From: Dromiciops gliroides
Lineage: Eukaryota > Chordata > Mammalia > Microbiotheria > Microbiotheriidae
DNA: 64,000 nucleotides
Direction of reading: 5' to 3'
Assembly: GCF_019393635.1 (NCBI RefSeq)
Contig: NC_057864.1
Coordinates: forward strand, 467,827,117-467,891,116
The position numbers and the translations under genes are program-made. Numbering within the stretch: position 1 is the first letter of the stretch; each line of letters starts with the position of its first letter. The notes below the pieces were generated by a model that ran no database searches, had not been told where the DNA came from, and worked only from the letters and a program-made list of their open reading frames with translations. Positions 28,021 to 38,300 of this stretch are shown one piece after another.

Positions 28021-28737
28021 AACCAGCCTGTCCCTATTCCTGGTTAGCAGGTAGCAGCCCCTTGGTGGTGGTGGTGGTGGTGGTGGTGGGGTGGGGTGGA
28101 GAAGCCAAAATGGGACTGTAGGATTAATAGCCCAGATCATGTTTGTTTGTACAACACTAAGGTTTTATCAGAATCTTCTCAACAATTATGCCATCTGCTC
28201 CTCCTCCTATGCCTGGGGGGTAGGAAAGCCTAGGGGTTACTCTTCCCATTTACAGATGAGGGAGGGGGACAGGAAATCCAATCACTTTCCCTTTATCACC
28301 TATAAGATGGGGATGAAAAGAAGGATGGCATTGTTGGAAGGGCGGTGGCTTAATACATAGAGTTCTAGAATGGGCATCAGGATGCCCTGAGTTCAAATTC
28401 TGCCTCAATGACTTACTAGCCATGTGACTCTGAGCAAGTCATTTAAGCCCTGACTTCCTCAGTTTACTCATCTGTAAAATGGGGATAATTATAGCAACTA
28501 CCTCCTAATGAGTTCTAAAAAGAGGAAGGGAGAATATTTGTACTACTTATCTCATTCAGCAAATATTTATTCAGCTTCTACCTTGTGCCAAGTTGTACCT
28601 TCAGTGAGCTTTGCAGGTGGGGACACCATATACAGATAAGTGCAATGTCAAACAATGTGATTTTTTTCTTGGTGGGGGTGGGGGAGTGAGAAAGGAAACT
28701 GATACCTGGAGGAATATATATATTTTTAAAAGTCTCA
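28021..28737. other. Intergenic: (GGT)n, MIR/Ther-type and L2 pieces
   Basis: (GGT)n at 28056-28090, MIR/Ther-type (+) 28345-28515, L2 (-) 28550-28650. Otherwise unassigned. Confidence 0.6.
28056..28090 (+). repeat. (GGT)n microsatellite
   Basis: Ten uninterrupted GGT/TGG units followed by GGGTGGGG. Confidence 0.95.
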
Positions 28738-28883
28738 GGGGCAGCTAGGTGGTGCAGTGGATAAAGCACAGGCCCTGGAGTCAGGAGGACCTGAGTTCAA
28801 ATCCAGCTTCAGACACTTAACACTTACTAGCTGTGTGACCCTGAGCAAGTCACTTAACCCCAATTGCCACACTAAAAAAAAAG
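28738..28883 (+). mobile_element. S1 SINE, left unit of a head-to-tail pair
   Basis: Head GGGGCAGCTAGGTGGTGC, tail ACTAAAAAAAAAG. Flanked by AAAGTCTC before and AGAAGTCTC after. Confidence 0.92.
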
Positions 28884-28895
28884 AAGTCTCTTAGA

Positions 28896-29055
28896 AGGGC
28901 AGCTAGGAAGCGTAGTGGATAGAGCACTGGCCCTGGATTCAGGAGGACCTGAGTTCAAATCTGACCTCAGACGCTTGACACTTACTAGCTGTGTGACTCT
29001 GGGCAAGTCACTTAACCCCAATTGCCTCACCAAAAAATAAAATAAAATAAAATAA
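28896..29055 (+). mobile_element. S1 SINE, right unit of a head-to-tail pair
   Basis: The duplication AAGTCTCTTAGA occurs at 28884-28895 and 29056-29067. The tail is four to five AAAAT units. It inserted at the right duplication of its neighbour. Confidence 0.93.
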
Positions 29056-30931
29056 AAGTCTCTTAGAGAAGTAGTCCTCGGGCCAAATCTTGAAGCAGTC
29101 AGAGATGCTAAAGGAAGACAGGTATTTCAGGCATGTTCCAGAACACAGATAAGGGATTGTTTTGAGAACTAGTATGAAATCTACCTCATGAAAGTGTTCT
29201 GAGCAGTTCCTTAGATAGAATAGAAACTCCCTGAGGGCAGGGACTCTGATATTTGTTTTTATACCCCCAGCCCCTAGCAAGGTACTTGACACACCACAGG
29301 AGCTTAAATGCTTTTTGAATGACCTATAAACTTTAAAGAAATAGTTCTGGGGCACTGGCCCTGGAGTCAGGAGGACCTGAGTTCAAATCCAGACTCAGAC
29401 ACTTGAAACTTACTAGCTGTGTGACTTTAGGCAAGTCACTTAACCCCAATTGCCTCACCGGAAAAAAAAAGAAAAAGAAATAGTTCTTATTCTCTGAGCT
29501 CCAAACCCAGTCTTTCCATCTGTTAAGTAGAGTTGAATAATGAATAATAGTAATAACATTAATGTAAAACTTTAAGATTTGAAGAGCACTTTATATGTTT
29601 TGTCTCAATGGCTAGTAGGTATTATTTATTATTCCCATTTTGCAGATGAAAAAACTGAGGCATAGAGGAGTGGTGACTTGCTCTAGGTCAGTAATCTCTC
29701 TACTGCCTAGTTGGCAGAGCCACTGGAAGGAGAATACTTGGCAGACCTTAAAGGCTACATGAATGTGGATGGTTGTTATAGCCAGTCCATAGTTCTATGC
29801 TGTGGGCTAAGCAGTGAGGAAGAAATCCAGGGTTGGGGTCTCTGAATGGCCTTCTCTGTAGCCTCTTCCAGCTGCTGGATTGGGCAGAACAAGGAAGGTT
29901 TCCAGAGGGGCTGGGCCAGGCCCACAGTTCTGGGGAGAAGCAGGAAACCAGCTGGAACACAAAGGGGTTTAAGGTCTCCAAGAAGCTGCTTTGTAAGTCA
30001 GCCCAGTAAACAGCCTGCCCCCTCCAGCAATCCTCAGATTGGCACGCTTACTTGTTGGCTCCTGGCCCCTGGCTCATGGGGAGGAGACCATGGAAAATGT
30101 CTGGTTTTATTTATCAAGGGTAGGGTTATTGTGCAATTCTCCAGCTCCACTCTCCACTCCTATCCCCCACCCCTACAACCCCTGTTCTAAAATAAACGCT
30201 AATGAGCAGCCCTGGTCTTGTTGGAGTCCTGCTACACCCCATATGCACCCCTTTAAGGAGCAGGAGCCTGGGGATGGCTTGTAGCCAGCACATATTGATC
30301 TTAGCTGCTGCTGCTTAGAATTATCTATCTGGTTAGCCCCTTCTGCTCCTTCCCTCTTCCCAGGAACCCCTATTACTTGGATTCCATTGGCTCTTTGATT
30401 AGTTGGGACCTTTTCCTGGGGGAGAGGAACAGAGATGAGAAAGATTGGTCCCAGAAAATTGAAAGGATGTCAGAGCTAGAAGAGCTCTCAGAAATCATCT
30501 AGGCCAAGTCCTTCGTTTTACAAAAGGGGAAACTGAAGCCCAGGAAGAGGCTAGGACTTTCCTGTGGCCACCCAGCTAGTAAGATGGGAGCCCCTGGGGT
30601 TGTAAGTCCATAGATTGCAAGAGCTGGGAAGGGGTGGAAACCCTAGAGATCATCTAAGACTTTAGAGAGGCAACCCCCTCATTTTACAGATAGGGAAACT
30701 GAGGCCCAGAGAGAGGAAGTAACTTGTCCAAGGTCACATAGCTGTTGAATGATTAAGCTGTGATTCAAACCCAGCTCTTCCAATTCCAAGTATCTTCAGT
30801 GCGTAGTATATGTGATGGGTGCTTAAATGTTTGTTGATTGATTAAGTGAGGGCACTGGACTTTTTGTGGCAGCAAAGAATGGGAAACAGAGTAGATGTTG
30901 ATCACTTGGGGAATGGCTAAAGAGATTATGG
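29056..30931. other. Intergenic: L2, truncated S1, MIRs and unassigned sequence
   Basis: L2 end (+) 29205-29325, S1 at 29350, MIR/Ther-type (-) 29530-29710, MIR (-) 30455-30600, MIR (-) 30605-30790, L2 tail (+) 30790-30845. About 29720-30450 shows no recognisable repeat or gene. Confidence 0.55.
29350..29473 (+). mobile_element. S1 SINE, 5'-truncated
   Basis: Lacks the first ~30 bp (starts GGGGCACTGGCCCTGG) yet is flanked by a duplication AAGAAATAGTTCT (about 29336-29348 and 29475-29487), so it was inserted already truncated. Confidence 0.9.
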
Positions 30932-31066
30932 GGGGGGACAGCCCTGGATTCAGGAGTACCTGAGTTCAAATCCGGCCTCAGACACTTGACACTTACTAGC
31001 TGTGTGACCCTGGGCAAGTCACTTAACCCCCATTGCCCCACAAAAAAAACCAACCAAACAAAAAAA
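30932..31066 (+). mobile_element. S1 SINE, 5'-truncated
   Basis: Starts GGGGGGACAGCCCTGGATTC and lacks the A-box region; tail CACAAAAAAAACCAACC. Confidence 0.85.
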
Positions 31067-31121
31067 CAAGTGTGCCTTTGCATTAGTTGATGTCCCCATA
31101 GGCCTGGAATACTCTGCCCCC

Positions 31122-31369
31122 TCATCTCTGCCTTGTGTCCAACTCTTCATGACCCCATTTGGGGTTTTCTTAGCATAGATACTGGAGTGGTTTGCCATTT
31201 CCTTTTCCAGTTCATTTGACAGATGAGGAAACTGAGGCAAACAGGATGAAATGACTTGTCCAGGGTCACACAGCTAGTAAGTGTCTAAGGCTGGATTTGA
31301 ACTCAGGAACACAAGTCTTCCCGAATCTAGGCCTGGCGCTCTATCCGCTGCACCACCCAACTACCCCTT
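31122..31369 (-). mobile_element. Long CORE-SINE with BovB/RTE-like tail
   Basis: Starts CTTGTGTCCAACTCTTCATG and has ATACTGGAGTGGTTTGCCAT, which closely resembles the 3' end of BovB LINEs, then the CORE and tRNA-like head in reverse. Confidence 0.85.
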
Positions 31370-31394
31370 ATGCTATTTACTGGGACTTGTTAAT

Positions 31395-32227
31395 ATATAG
31401 AATTACAAACAATAATCTAGGCAAGAGGTGGTAGAGCCTGAACTAAGGTGGTACTAATGTGAATGGAGAGAAAGGGTTGGATGCAAGAGAGGTTGTGAAG
31501 GTATAATAATAATAATAATAATGATAATAATAGTGACGATGATGATAACTAGCATTTATAAAGCACTTTAAGGTTTGCAAAGTGCTTTGCACATGTTATT
31601 AATACAAGGATGTAGATGCTATTATTATTACCATTTTCCAGATGATGAAACTGAGACACCGAGAATTTACTTGACCAGGGTCATATAGCCAGTTAGGGTC
31701 TGTGGCTGAATCTGAATCCAGGTCTTCCTGAATACAGGCTACTGTACCATCTAGCTGCAAGATTTGACAATGGATTGGCCATATGGGGTGAGGGAGAGAG
31801 GAGTCCAATATAAGCCTGAAGTTACAAACCTGGGAAACTGGAAGGATGATGGTGTCTTTGACGGAAACAGGAAAGTGGAAGAGGGGAGGAAATGATGAGT
31901 TCAGTTTGGGACATGTTGAGTTTGAGATGTCTTTGGGACATCCAAAGGGAAATGTTCAATATTGGTCATGCAGGACTGAAACTCAAGGGAGAAACGGGTT
32001 GGAAATATATGCCTGTGAGTCATCTGCATAGAATAATAATTAGGCCCATTGGAGCTGATCAATTTACCAAATGAGAGAATGTAGAGAGAGAAGAGGGTCC
32101 GGATTAAAGCCTTGAGAAACACCCACAATAAGGGGCTGTGATATAAATGATGAACTAGTTAAGGAAACTAAGGAGAGGTCTGACAGGTAAGACAACCAGG
32201 AGAGAGTAACATCAATACAATTTTAAA
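31395..32227 (-). repeat. Second copy of the old dispersed repeat of 22790, split by a MIR/Ther-type SINE
   Basis: AATCTAGGCAAGAGGTGG, GAGTTCAGTTTGGGACATG and TGAGTCATCTGCATAGAA follow the order seen at 22790-23330. It is interrupted by an (ATA)n plus MIR/Ther-type SINE (-) at about 31500-31760. The strand is nominal. Confidence 0.5.
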
Positions 32228-32405
32228 ATGAGGGTTTTCTTGGCAAAGATACTGGAGTGTTTTGCCATTGTCTTCTCTATCTTATTTTATAGATGAGGAA
32301 ATGAGGCAAACAGGGTGAAGTGACTTGCCCAGGGTCACATAAGCTACTAAGTGTCTGAAGCTGGATTTGAACTCAGGTCCTTCTGACTCCAAGGCTGGTG
32401 CTATA
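32228..32405 (-). mobile_element. Long CORE-SINE with BovB/RTE-like tail, truncated
   Basis: GGGTTTTCTTGGCAAAGATAC and TGCCATTGTCTTCTC, then GACTTGCCCAGGGTCACAT to CAAGGCTGGTGCT. The first ~30 bp of the SINE head and the end of the tail are missing. Confidence 0.8.
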
Positions 32406-32934
32406 AGGAGCTCTCCAGGCCTGGGAGCCTTAGTGGAAGAAAGGGACTATGATGGAAGAGCTGAACTGCGACTTAAGCAAAAGGAGGTGAGGGCTAGACA
32501 CAAGGGTTCATCACACTGCTTTCCCGCAGGATCCAACTCAGGACCTAGGACAGAGCTTTTGCCAGCAGAGGGCAGTGGCACAGCAACACTACTAGAACGA
32601 ATATGCATGTCAAAGGCCCCTGGACAAACAGAACCTCTTCCAGGGGCTGTTAGGGACAGGCAGCCAGTGAGTATGCTGGGTTCCAGGGTCCCAAGACCTC
32701 TGACTTAATAATGACAAAGAGAACTCATAAGGTATTAAAAAACACACGGCTATCACCATGTCATGGAGTGATCATTGTTCTCAGCCTTCCATATTCTGTA
32801 TGCCCAAGATCCTGAGCAGTCCACTGGATGGCCCAGTGCACAAGACTTCCCTGGAGACACAAATAGCACAGGAAGACACAGGACACAGGGAAAGCTGCCC
32901 AGGAACCACAGACTTAAAATTGTACTCTATTTTC

Positions 32935-33125
32935 CTCCTCCTCCTCCTCCTCCTCCCCTTCCCCCTCCTCTTATTCCTCCTCCTTCTCCCCTTCCTCTCC
33001 TTCTCCTTCTCCTTCTCCTCCTTCTCCTTCTTCCTCCTTCTTCTCTTCCTTCTCCTTCTCCTTCTTCTCCTCCTTCTTTTTCTTCTTCTCTTTTTCTTCT
33101 GGCTGTCTGTCTCCCTCTCTCTCTC
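32935..33125 (+). repeat. Polypyrimidine (CTC/CTT)n tract
   Basis: About 190 bp of nearly pure pyrimidine. Unlike 8506-9148 it has no clear super-unit. Open frames across it are homopolymer-like. Confidence 0.93.
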
Positions 33126-33236
33126 CCCTGTGTCTTTGGGATGAAGAATATAGTTCAGTTAGTAAGGGTCCTGGATTTGGAGTCAGAGAATTTAGATCCC
33201 AATTCTAGCTTTACTATTTACTACCCATGTGATCTT

Positions 33237-33360
33237 TAAAAAAATAATAAACATTTTTATTTATAGTTTTGAATTCCAGTTGTTATCTCTTCTTCCCTCC
33301 CCGCTCTTCCCCCTCTCTGAGGCGCTAAGCAATCAGATATGGGTTATACATGTGTGATTT
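33237..33360 (-). mobile_element. Very short L1 3' end inserted in a MIR
   Basis: About 120 bp of L1 3' UTR (AGTTTTGAATTCCAGTTGTT, AAGCAATCAGATATGGGTTA) between the duplication TACCCATGTGATCTT (about 33222-33236) and TACCCATGTAATCTT (about 33360-33374). The two MIR halves join across it. Confidence 0.85.
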
Positions 33361-34451
33361 ACCCATGTAATCTTGAGCAAGTCACTCAACTTTTCTGGGT
33401 CTCAGGTTCTTTTTCTCTAAAATGAAGAGGTTGAACTAGAGCCCCTTCAGCTCTGTCTATAAACCTATGGACTGGCTCCCTCTCTCTCCCCCTCTTCGTT
33501 CTCTTCTCTCAATTCTTCTCCCTCTCCACTGTCTTCTTCTATCCCTTATTCTCTCAAGAATAATCAGCTCTATAGATGCCACCCATAATTGTCCAGCCTA
33601 GAGCACTGTGCCACAGGTTCTAGCTCTCCTGGCTTTTTTATGCTGCTTCATAATGAGAATCTGGTACCTTACCTCAATAGGCCTATTGACTGAATTGCTG
33701 CCTTTCAGCCCCTGTAGCCCCAAACTGCTGTGCTTCTCTGATTGTGGTAACAGTGAGATTTGCCTGTTTATGCAATTAATGTCCAATAGTTTCAGGGTTG
33801 TTAATAAAATTCCTTTTGATACACCTTGGCTAGTGTACTTGCAAATAAAGGAATTGCTGTTTGATGGAGTGATTTTTTTTTAAGGGGTGGGAGCAGGGCA
33901 CTTTGAATCAAGAGTCTTCTGTAACATGAGGGCTACATTCATTGGTTCTATTTTCTTTGAACTGAACATTTGTCATTGATTCTCTTCAGCCTAGAGACCT
34001 TAGATCTCCCAGCCAAAGCTCGGAGTAGGGACTAGTTGGAAATGGAATCATGGCTGGGGACCTCTCCTCTCCAGAAGAGGAGAGGGTTCCCTACCCTCCA
34101 TAGAACATTGGCATTGCCCTTATGCATGGCATTGCCAATAAGGAGTCTGTACTGCCATCCTGTGCCCTGGAGCTATCTGCATCCACGAAGTGTCATTGGC
34201 TTCAGGAATCTTCTAGTGTGACCTCAGGAGTCCTCCTATAACCTTGGAAAGAAGTAGTATGGCGCAGTAGAAATAGCATTCTCAAAGAGGACCATGACAT
34301 CATGACATTGGGGTAATGTTATGACTTGCAGTGAATTGGATTTAAATGAGGGAGGGCTGTGCAAGTCACCAACCTCACTCTCCTCCAGAGCCATTTGGGT
34401 CCAGTGGCAAGATATATATCAGAATGATTGACGATGGCCCTGGATGCTTTA

Positions 34452-34536
34452 AGGCAATTGGGGTTAAGTGACTTGCCCAGGATCACACAGTTAGGTCAGA
34501 GTTGAACTTAGGTCCTCCCAACTTCAGGGCCAATGC
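34452..34536 (-). mobile_element. S1 SINE fragment cut off at an LTR
   Basis: Reads AGGCAATTGGGGTTAAGTGAC to AGGGCCAATGC, then stops where TCTATCCACTG is expected and LTR-like sequence begins. Confidence 0.85.
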
Positions 34537-35388
34537 TGTAGGAAATAGGTAGACTTTAGCATGGTTATCCTTATCAGAGGACGTATCAGTGGCTCGTTAG
34601 GTATGGCAGGAGCTCCCCCTACTGGCAATTTGGCATGAAGGAAATGTAACAAACACTCCCTCTGCCACAAGGAAGCCTAGAACCAGGATGGAGGCAGTTA
34701 ACGCTCTCCTAACGTTTAATATGATTTAATAAATGCTGACTACCTAAATGGGTGCAATAGCCATTCATTTGTAAGTAGCAACATCTTAGAAACCCCAGCC
34801 TAGTTCCCCAATAATTTAGAACAGAAACAGGTGTAGGCTCCCCCTCCCCTCCCTCCCCACCCCCCAGTATTTCAAACGACACATTATAGTGGTGCCTTTC
34901 CTCTGTTAGTTATTTCCATTTACCCTCCCGTGAGGAAATGGGGATTGGTCTCCTCTCAATCCGGACTTGTTTGAGGGAAAAAGTCTGCTTCTTCCCCCCC
35001 CCCCTCCTCCTTCGGCAAACAAAATCACATAACTCAGGGAAACCCTGGGCTGGTTGCAATTAGATCGGCTCCTGAGCTGTGTCCCTATAAGGGAGGAATT
35101 GAAGAATTGTCCCTGTATCACCTCCCCCATTGGCTAAGAAATACTGTGTTCTGATTAGCTAGTTTTTAGGTGTAGATTGCAACCCTTGAGTAATTGGAAT
35201 AATGGTGAAAAAGGGGAGGGGCCACTCACATTAGGGACTAGGTGATAAAAGACCTGCGAGCCTCCATTTTGGTGGTCACCCACCAGATGGACAAGGGGTA
35301 GCCCACTCTCATGAGAATGACAATAAATGAGCCTTTGACACATCACCAACGCTGAGTTCCAGAAGTTATTGGAGTGCTATTTCTCACA
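34537..35388 (+). mobile_element. Probable solo LTR, plus orientation
   Basis: Starts TGTAGGAAATAGG and ends TTTCTCACA. GTGATAAAAGACC (near 35250) and GACAATAAATGAGCC (near 35322) are in TATA then poly(A) order. No target duplication is seen because the right SINE flank is missing, so both edges are approximate. Confidence 0.55.
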
Positions 35389-35622
35389 CCTGTGTAGAGC
35401 TTGCCCCGATGTTTGCTTGTTGTTTCTCCAATTAGATGCTGAGCTCCTTGAAGGCAGGGATTGTCTTTTGCTTCTTTTTGTATCAGTGGTGCTTAGCATA
35501 ATGCCTGGCGTGTGGAAGATGCTTAATAAATATTGATTGATTGATTGATTGATTGGGACAGTGATATCTCATTACCACATTGAGTTTTTAATGACCTCAA
35601 ACTTCTCCCAGAAAAATTTTTA
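35389..35622. other. L2 3' end and short spacer
   Basis: L2 (+) 35408-35560 with AGATGCTGAGCTCCTTGAAGG and a (GATT)n end; 35561-35622 unassigned. Confidence 0.75.
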
Positions 35623-35850
35623 TTGTTCAGTTGTTTCAGACTCTTTGTGACCCCATTTGGGTTTTTCTTGGCAAAGACACTGGAGTGGCTTTTTCTACAG
35701 CTCATTTTACAGATGAGGAAACTGAAGCAAGCAAGGTTAAGTGACTTGCCCAGAGTCACACAGCTAGGAGGTGTCTGTGGCCAGTTTTTAACTCAGGTCT
35801 TTCTGACTACAGGCTGGGTATTTTATTCACTGCACTGCCTAGCTGCCTTC
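35623..35850 (-). mobile_element. Long CORE-SINE with BovB/RTE-like tail
   Basis: TTGTTTCAGACTCTTTGTGACC, then CORE, ending CACTGCACTGCCTAGCTGCC. Confidence 0.83.
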
Positions 35851-35946
35851 CCTCCCCCCTCAAACAAAGGCCTATTATAAAAACAAAGAAAAACATTTAC
35901 TGAATTATGGGGAAAGCAAAGGAATTCCAGAAAAATACCTCCTTCT

Positions 35947-36113
35947 TGTACCGATCAGAATGATGCCACCTGCTGGAGAATTACTGTAGGAAAGCTCTGA
36001 TCTGCCATGAGGAAAAGGCGTCTGAGGTAAGCCAAGAGGCTTTCCTTGGCGTCAGGAAGTGATGTTTGCTCGTGGGTACTGTCAATCAAGGCTACCAGCC
36101 AATTAACTTGGAG

Positions 36114-36147
<34 letters not shown>

Positions 36148-36423
36148 ATGTGGATGGGATGTTCCCAGTTTCACAGGAGGCTTGTGGGATGAAGGAGGTG
36201 TGGCTCACTCTCTTTTGCCAGGACTCTTGTGGAGAGTGGAGCAGGAGAGACACTAGCTCCCCAAGATAGACAGCTGAATCTAGGCCTTTCTCTCTCTCTT
36301 CACCAAATTCTTATTCTCCTTAATAAATGCTTAAAAGTCTAACTCTTGCTAAAGCTTATAATTTATTGACAACCACTCATTAGATATTTTAGACAGACTA
36401 GCTAGATTTTTAAACCCCTTACA
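35947..36423 (+). mobile_element. Solo LTR, plus orientation, inside the RTE LINE
   Basis: Starts TGTACCGATC and ends CCCTTACA. The flanks are TTCT (35943-35946) and TTTT (36424-36427), a 4-bp duplication with one change; the RTE text resumes at GCTTCATTGAC. The poly(A) signal is CCTTAATAAATGC near 36318. It carries a (TG)n run. Confidence 0.75.
36114..36147 (+). repeat. (TG)n microsatellite in LTR
   Basis: About 16 uninterrupted TG units. Confidence 0.95.
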
Positions 36424-36839
36424 TTTTGCTTCATTGACTGCACTAAAGCCATTGACTGTGTGGATCATAATAAAATGTGGCAAGTCCTCAAAGAGATGGG
36501 ATTAGCAGATCATCTTACATCTTCCCAAAGAACCTGTATGAGGGCCAAGAAGCTACAGTTAGAACCAGATATGCAACAACTGACGGGCTAAAGGTTGGAA
36601 AAGAGATAACAAGGCTGTGTATTGTCACCTTATTTATTTAACTTGTATGCAGAGTACATCAAGTGAAATGCCCGGCTGGATGAATCAAAAGACAGAATTA
36701 CTGTTGCCCAGAGGAATGCCAATCTCAGATGAAGCTGATACCACTCTGATGGCAGAAAGTGAAGAGGAATTAAGAAACCTCTTGATGAGGGTGAAAGAGG
36801 AGAGTGTAAAAATTTAACATCAAAAAAGGAAGATCTTGG

Positions 36840-36986
36840 GGCAGCTAGGTGGCGCAGTGGATAGAGCACCAGCCCTGGATTCAGGAGGACCTGAGTTCAA
36901 ATCTGCCTTCAGACACTTGCCACTTACTAGCTGTGTGACCCTGGGCAAGTCACTTAACCCCAATTGCCTCACCAAAAAAAGAAAAA
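36840..36986 (+). mobile_element. S1 SINE inside the RTE LINE
   Basis: The perfect 18-bp duplication AAAAAAGGAAGATCTTGG occurs at 36822-36839 and 36987-37004. Confidence 0.95.
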
Positions 36987-37334
36987 AAAAAAGGAAGATC
37001 TTGGTAACTGGTCCTATCACTTCCTGGCAAACAGAGGGAAAAGAAATGGAAGCAGTGTCAGATTTTATATTCTTGGACTTAAAGATCACTGTAGATGGAG
37101 ACTGCAGCCATGAAATTAAAAGATGCTGCCCCTTGGAAGGAGAGCCCTGGAAAATCTGGACAGCAGGCTAAAAGGCAGAGGTATCACCTTTCTGACAAAG
37201 GTCCGTCTGTATAGTCAAAGTTATGGTTTTTTGAGTCACAATATAAGGCTGGGAGAGTTGGACCATAAGGAAAACAGAATGCCACAGAATCGATGCTTTC
37301 AAATGCTGGTACTGGAGAAGACTTCCGGGAGTCC

Positions 37335-37954
37335 TGTCGGGAAAATTTTTAAGTCCGACGGAAGAACAAAAACAACAAAGTTTCCAGGCTGAAGCAAATA
37401 GGTTTATTGAGAGAGGGTTAGTCCCCCAACAAAGCCAATAGGTTTATTGAGAGGGTTTTAGCCTCCTAATAAATCTGGTCATCCAGGCATTGGGCCTGAA
37501 AGACCCAGAATTACACAATCCATGGGTTTATATAGCCTTCCAAAGTTACACTTGTACAGTATTATATCATTAGTTGTACTTCTAAAATTAAAACATATTC
37601 TTGGGAAATATGAGGAACTACCTAAATGACCATAAATGTCAGCATTATGATGACAATAGGGTGGGTCATTGTCAGGCCACTGGTCAGTAGCGTGAACTCT
37701 TGATAGAAAAGTATGTCACTTGTGATTATTAAAATATAGCATTGCTGACTACTAGATCTTGTGATATTACCTAATGCTTGACATTGGAAAATTAGGAAAT
37801 ATGAGAAAAGACTTAACCTTTTGACCTTATGTAATCTATATTAAATAGAATAAATCACAATTTTTGGTTAATATATTGATTATTATCTTAATCCAATCAC
37901 TTATAACTATGGTAAATCTCTTATAACTAAGGGATGGGGAAAATCTCACTCACA
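37335..37954 (-). mobile_element. Solo LTR, minus orientation, inside the RTE LINE, with duplicated poly(A)-signal segment
   Basis: The element runs TGTCGGG to CTCACA with a perfect 4-bp duplication GTCC (37331-37334, 37955-37958). On the minus strand: GGCTATATAAACCC (near 37533), then two AATAAACCTATT segments (near 37435 and 37390) about 44 bp apart, then a T-rich end. The double poly(A)-signal segment is a local tandem duplication. The RTE frame resumes at CAGTCCCTTGGACC. Confidence 0.88.
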
Positions 37955-38300
37955 GTCCCTTGGACCACAAGGAGATCACATCAGTCAATATTTAAAGAAA
38001 TGAATTCAGGCCATTCACTGGAAGGTCAAATACTGGAGGTAAAGCTTAAATACTTTGGACACATAATGAGAAGACGGGACTCATTGGAAAAGACCCTGAT
38101 GTTGGGAAAGATTGAAGGCTAAAGGAGAAGGGGATGGCAGAGGATGAGATGGATAGATGGTGTCATGAAAACAATGAGCATGAGCTTGGATGGACTTCAA
38201 GAGGTAGTGAAGGATAGAAGGGGCTGGTGTGTTATGGTCCATGGGGTCACAAAGTGTTGGATGTGACTGAATGACTGAACAACTGAACAGCAACGATGTA

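Larger units (their letters stand above)
32406..34451. other. Intergenic: polypyrimidine tract, MIR with L1 insertion, unique sequence
   Basis: 32406-32930 unassigned; 32935-33125 polypyrimidine; MIR (+) 33165-33470 split by a short L1; 33480-34450 has no recognisable repeat and no convincing gene. Confidence 0.55.
35870..38300 (+). mobile_element. BovB-like RTE LINE, reverse-transcriptase C-terminal half and 3' end, dead
   Basis: Conceptual translation in several frames follows the BovB/RTE reverse transcriptase: ID-T-KAIDCVDHNKMWQ, ATDGLKVGKEI-like, LMAESEEELRNLLMRVKEES, GPITSWQTEGKEME, FIFLDLKITVDGDCSHEIK, VPWTTRRSHQSIFKEM, LKYFGHIMRRRDSLEKTLML, then a 3' end with GTTGGATGTGACTGAATGAC. 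It contains frameshifts and stops. Three later insertions split it: an LTR (35947-36423), an S1 SINE (36840-36986) and an LTR (37335-37954). Removing them restores continuity at each junction. The 5' half (endonuclease) is absent. Confidence 0.88.

Noticed and set aside
32758..33239. Frames of 128 and 154 codons, Leu/Phe/Pro-rich
   Set aside because: They cross the 32935-33125 polypyrimidine tract; no start, splice or domain support.
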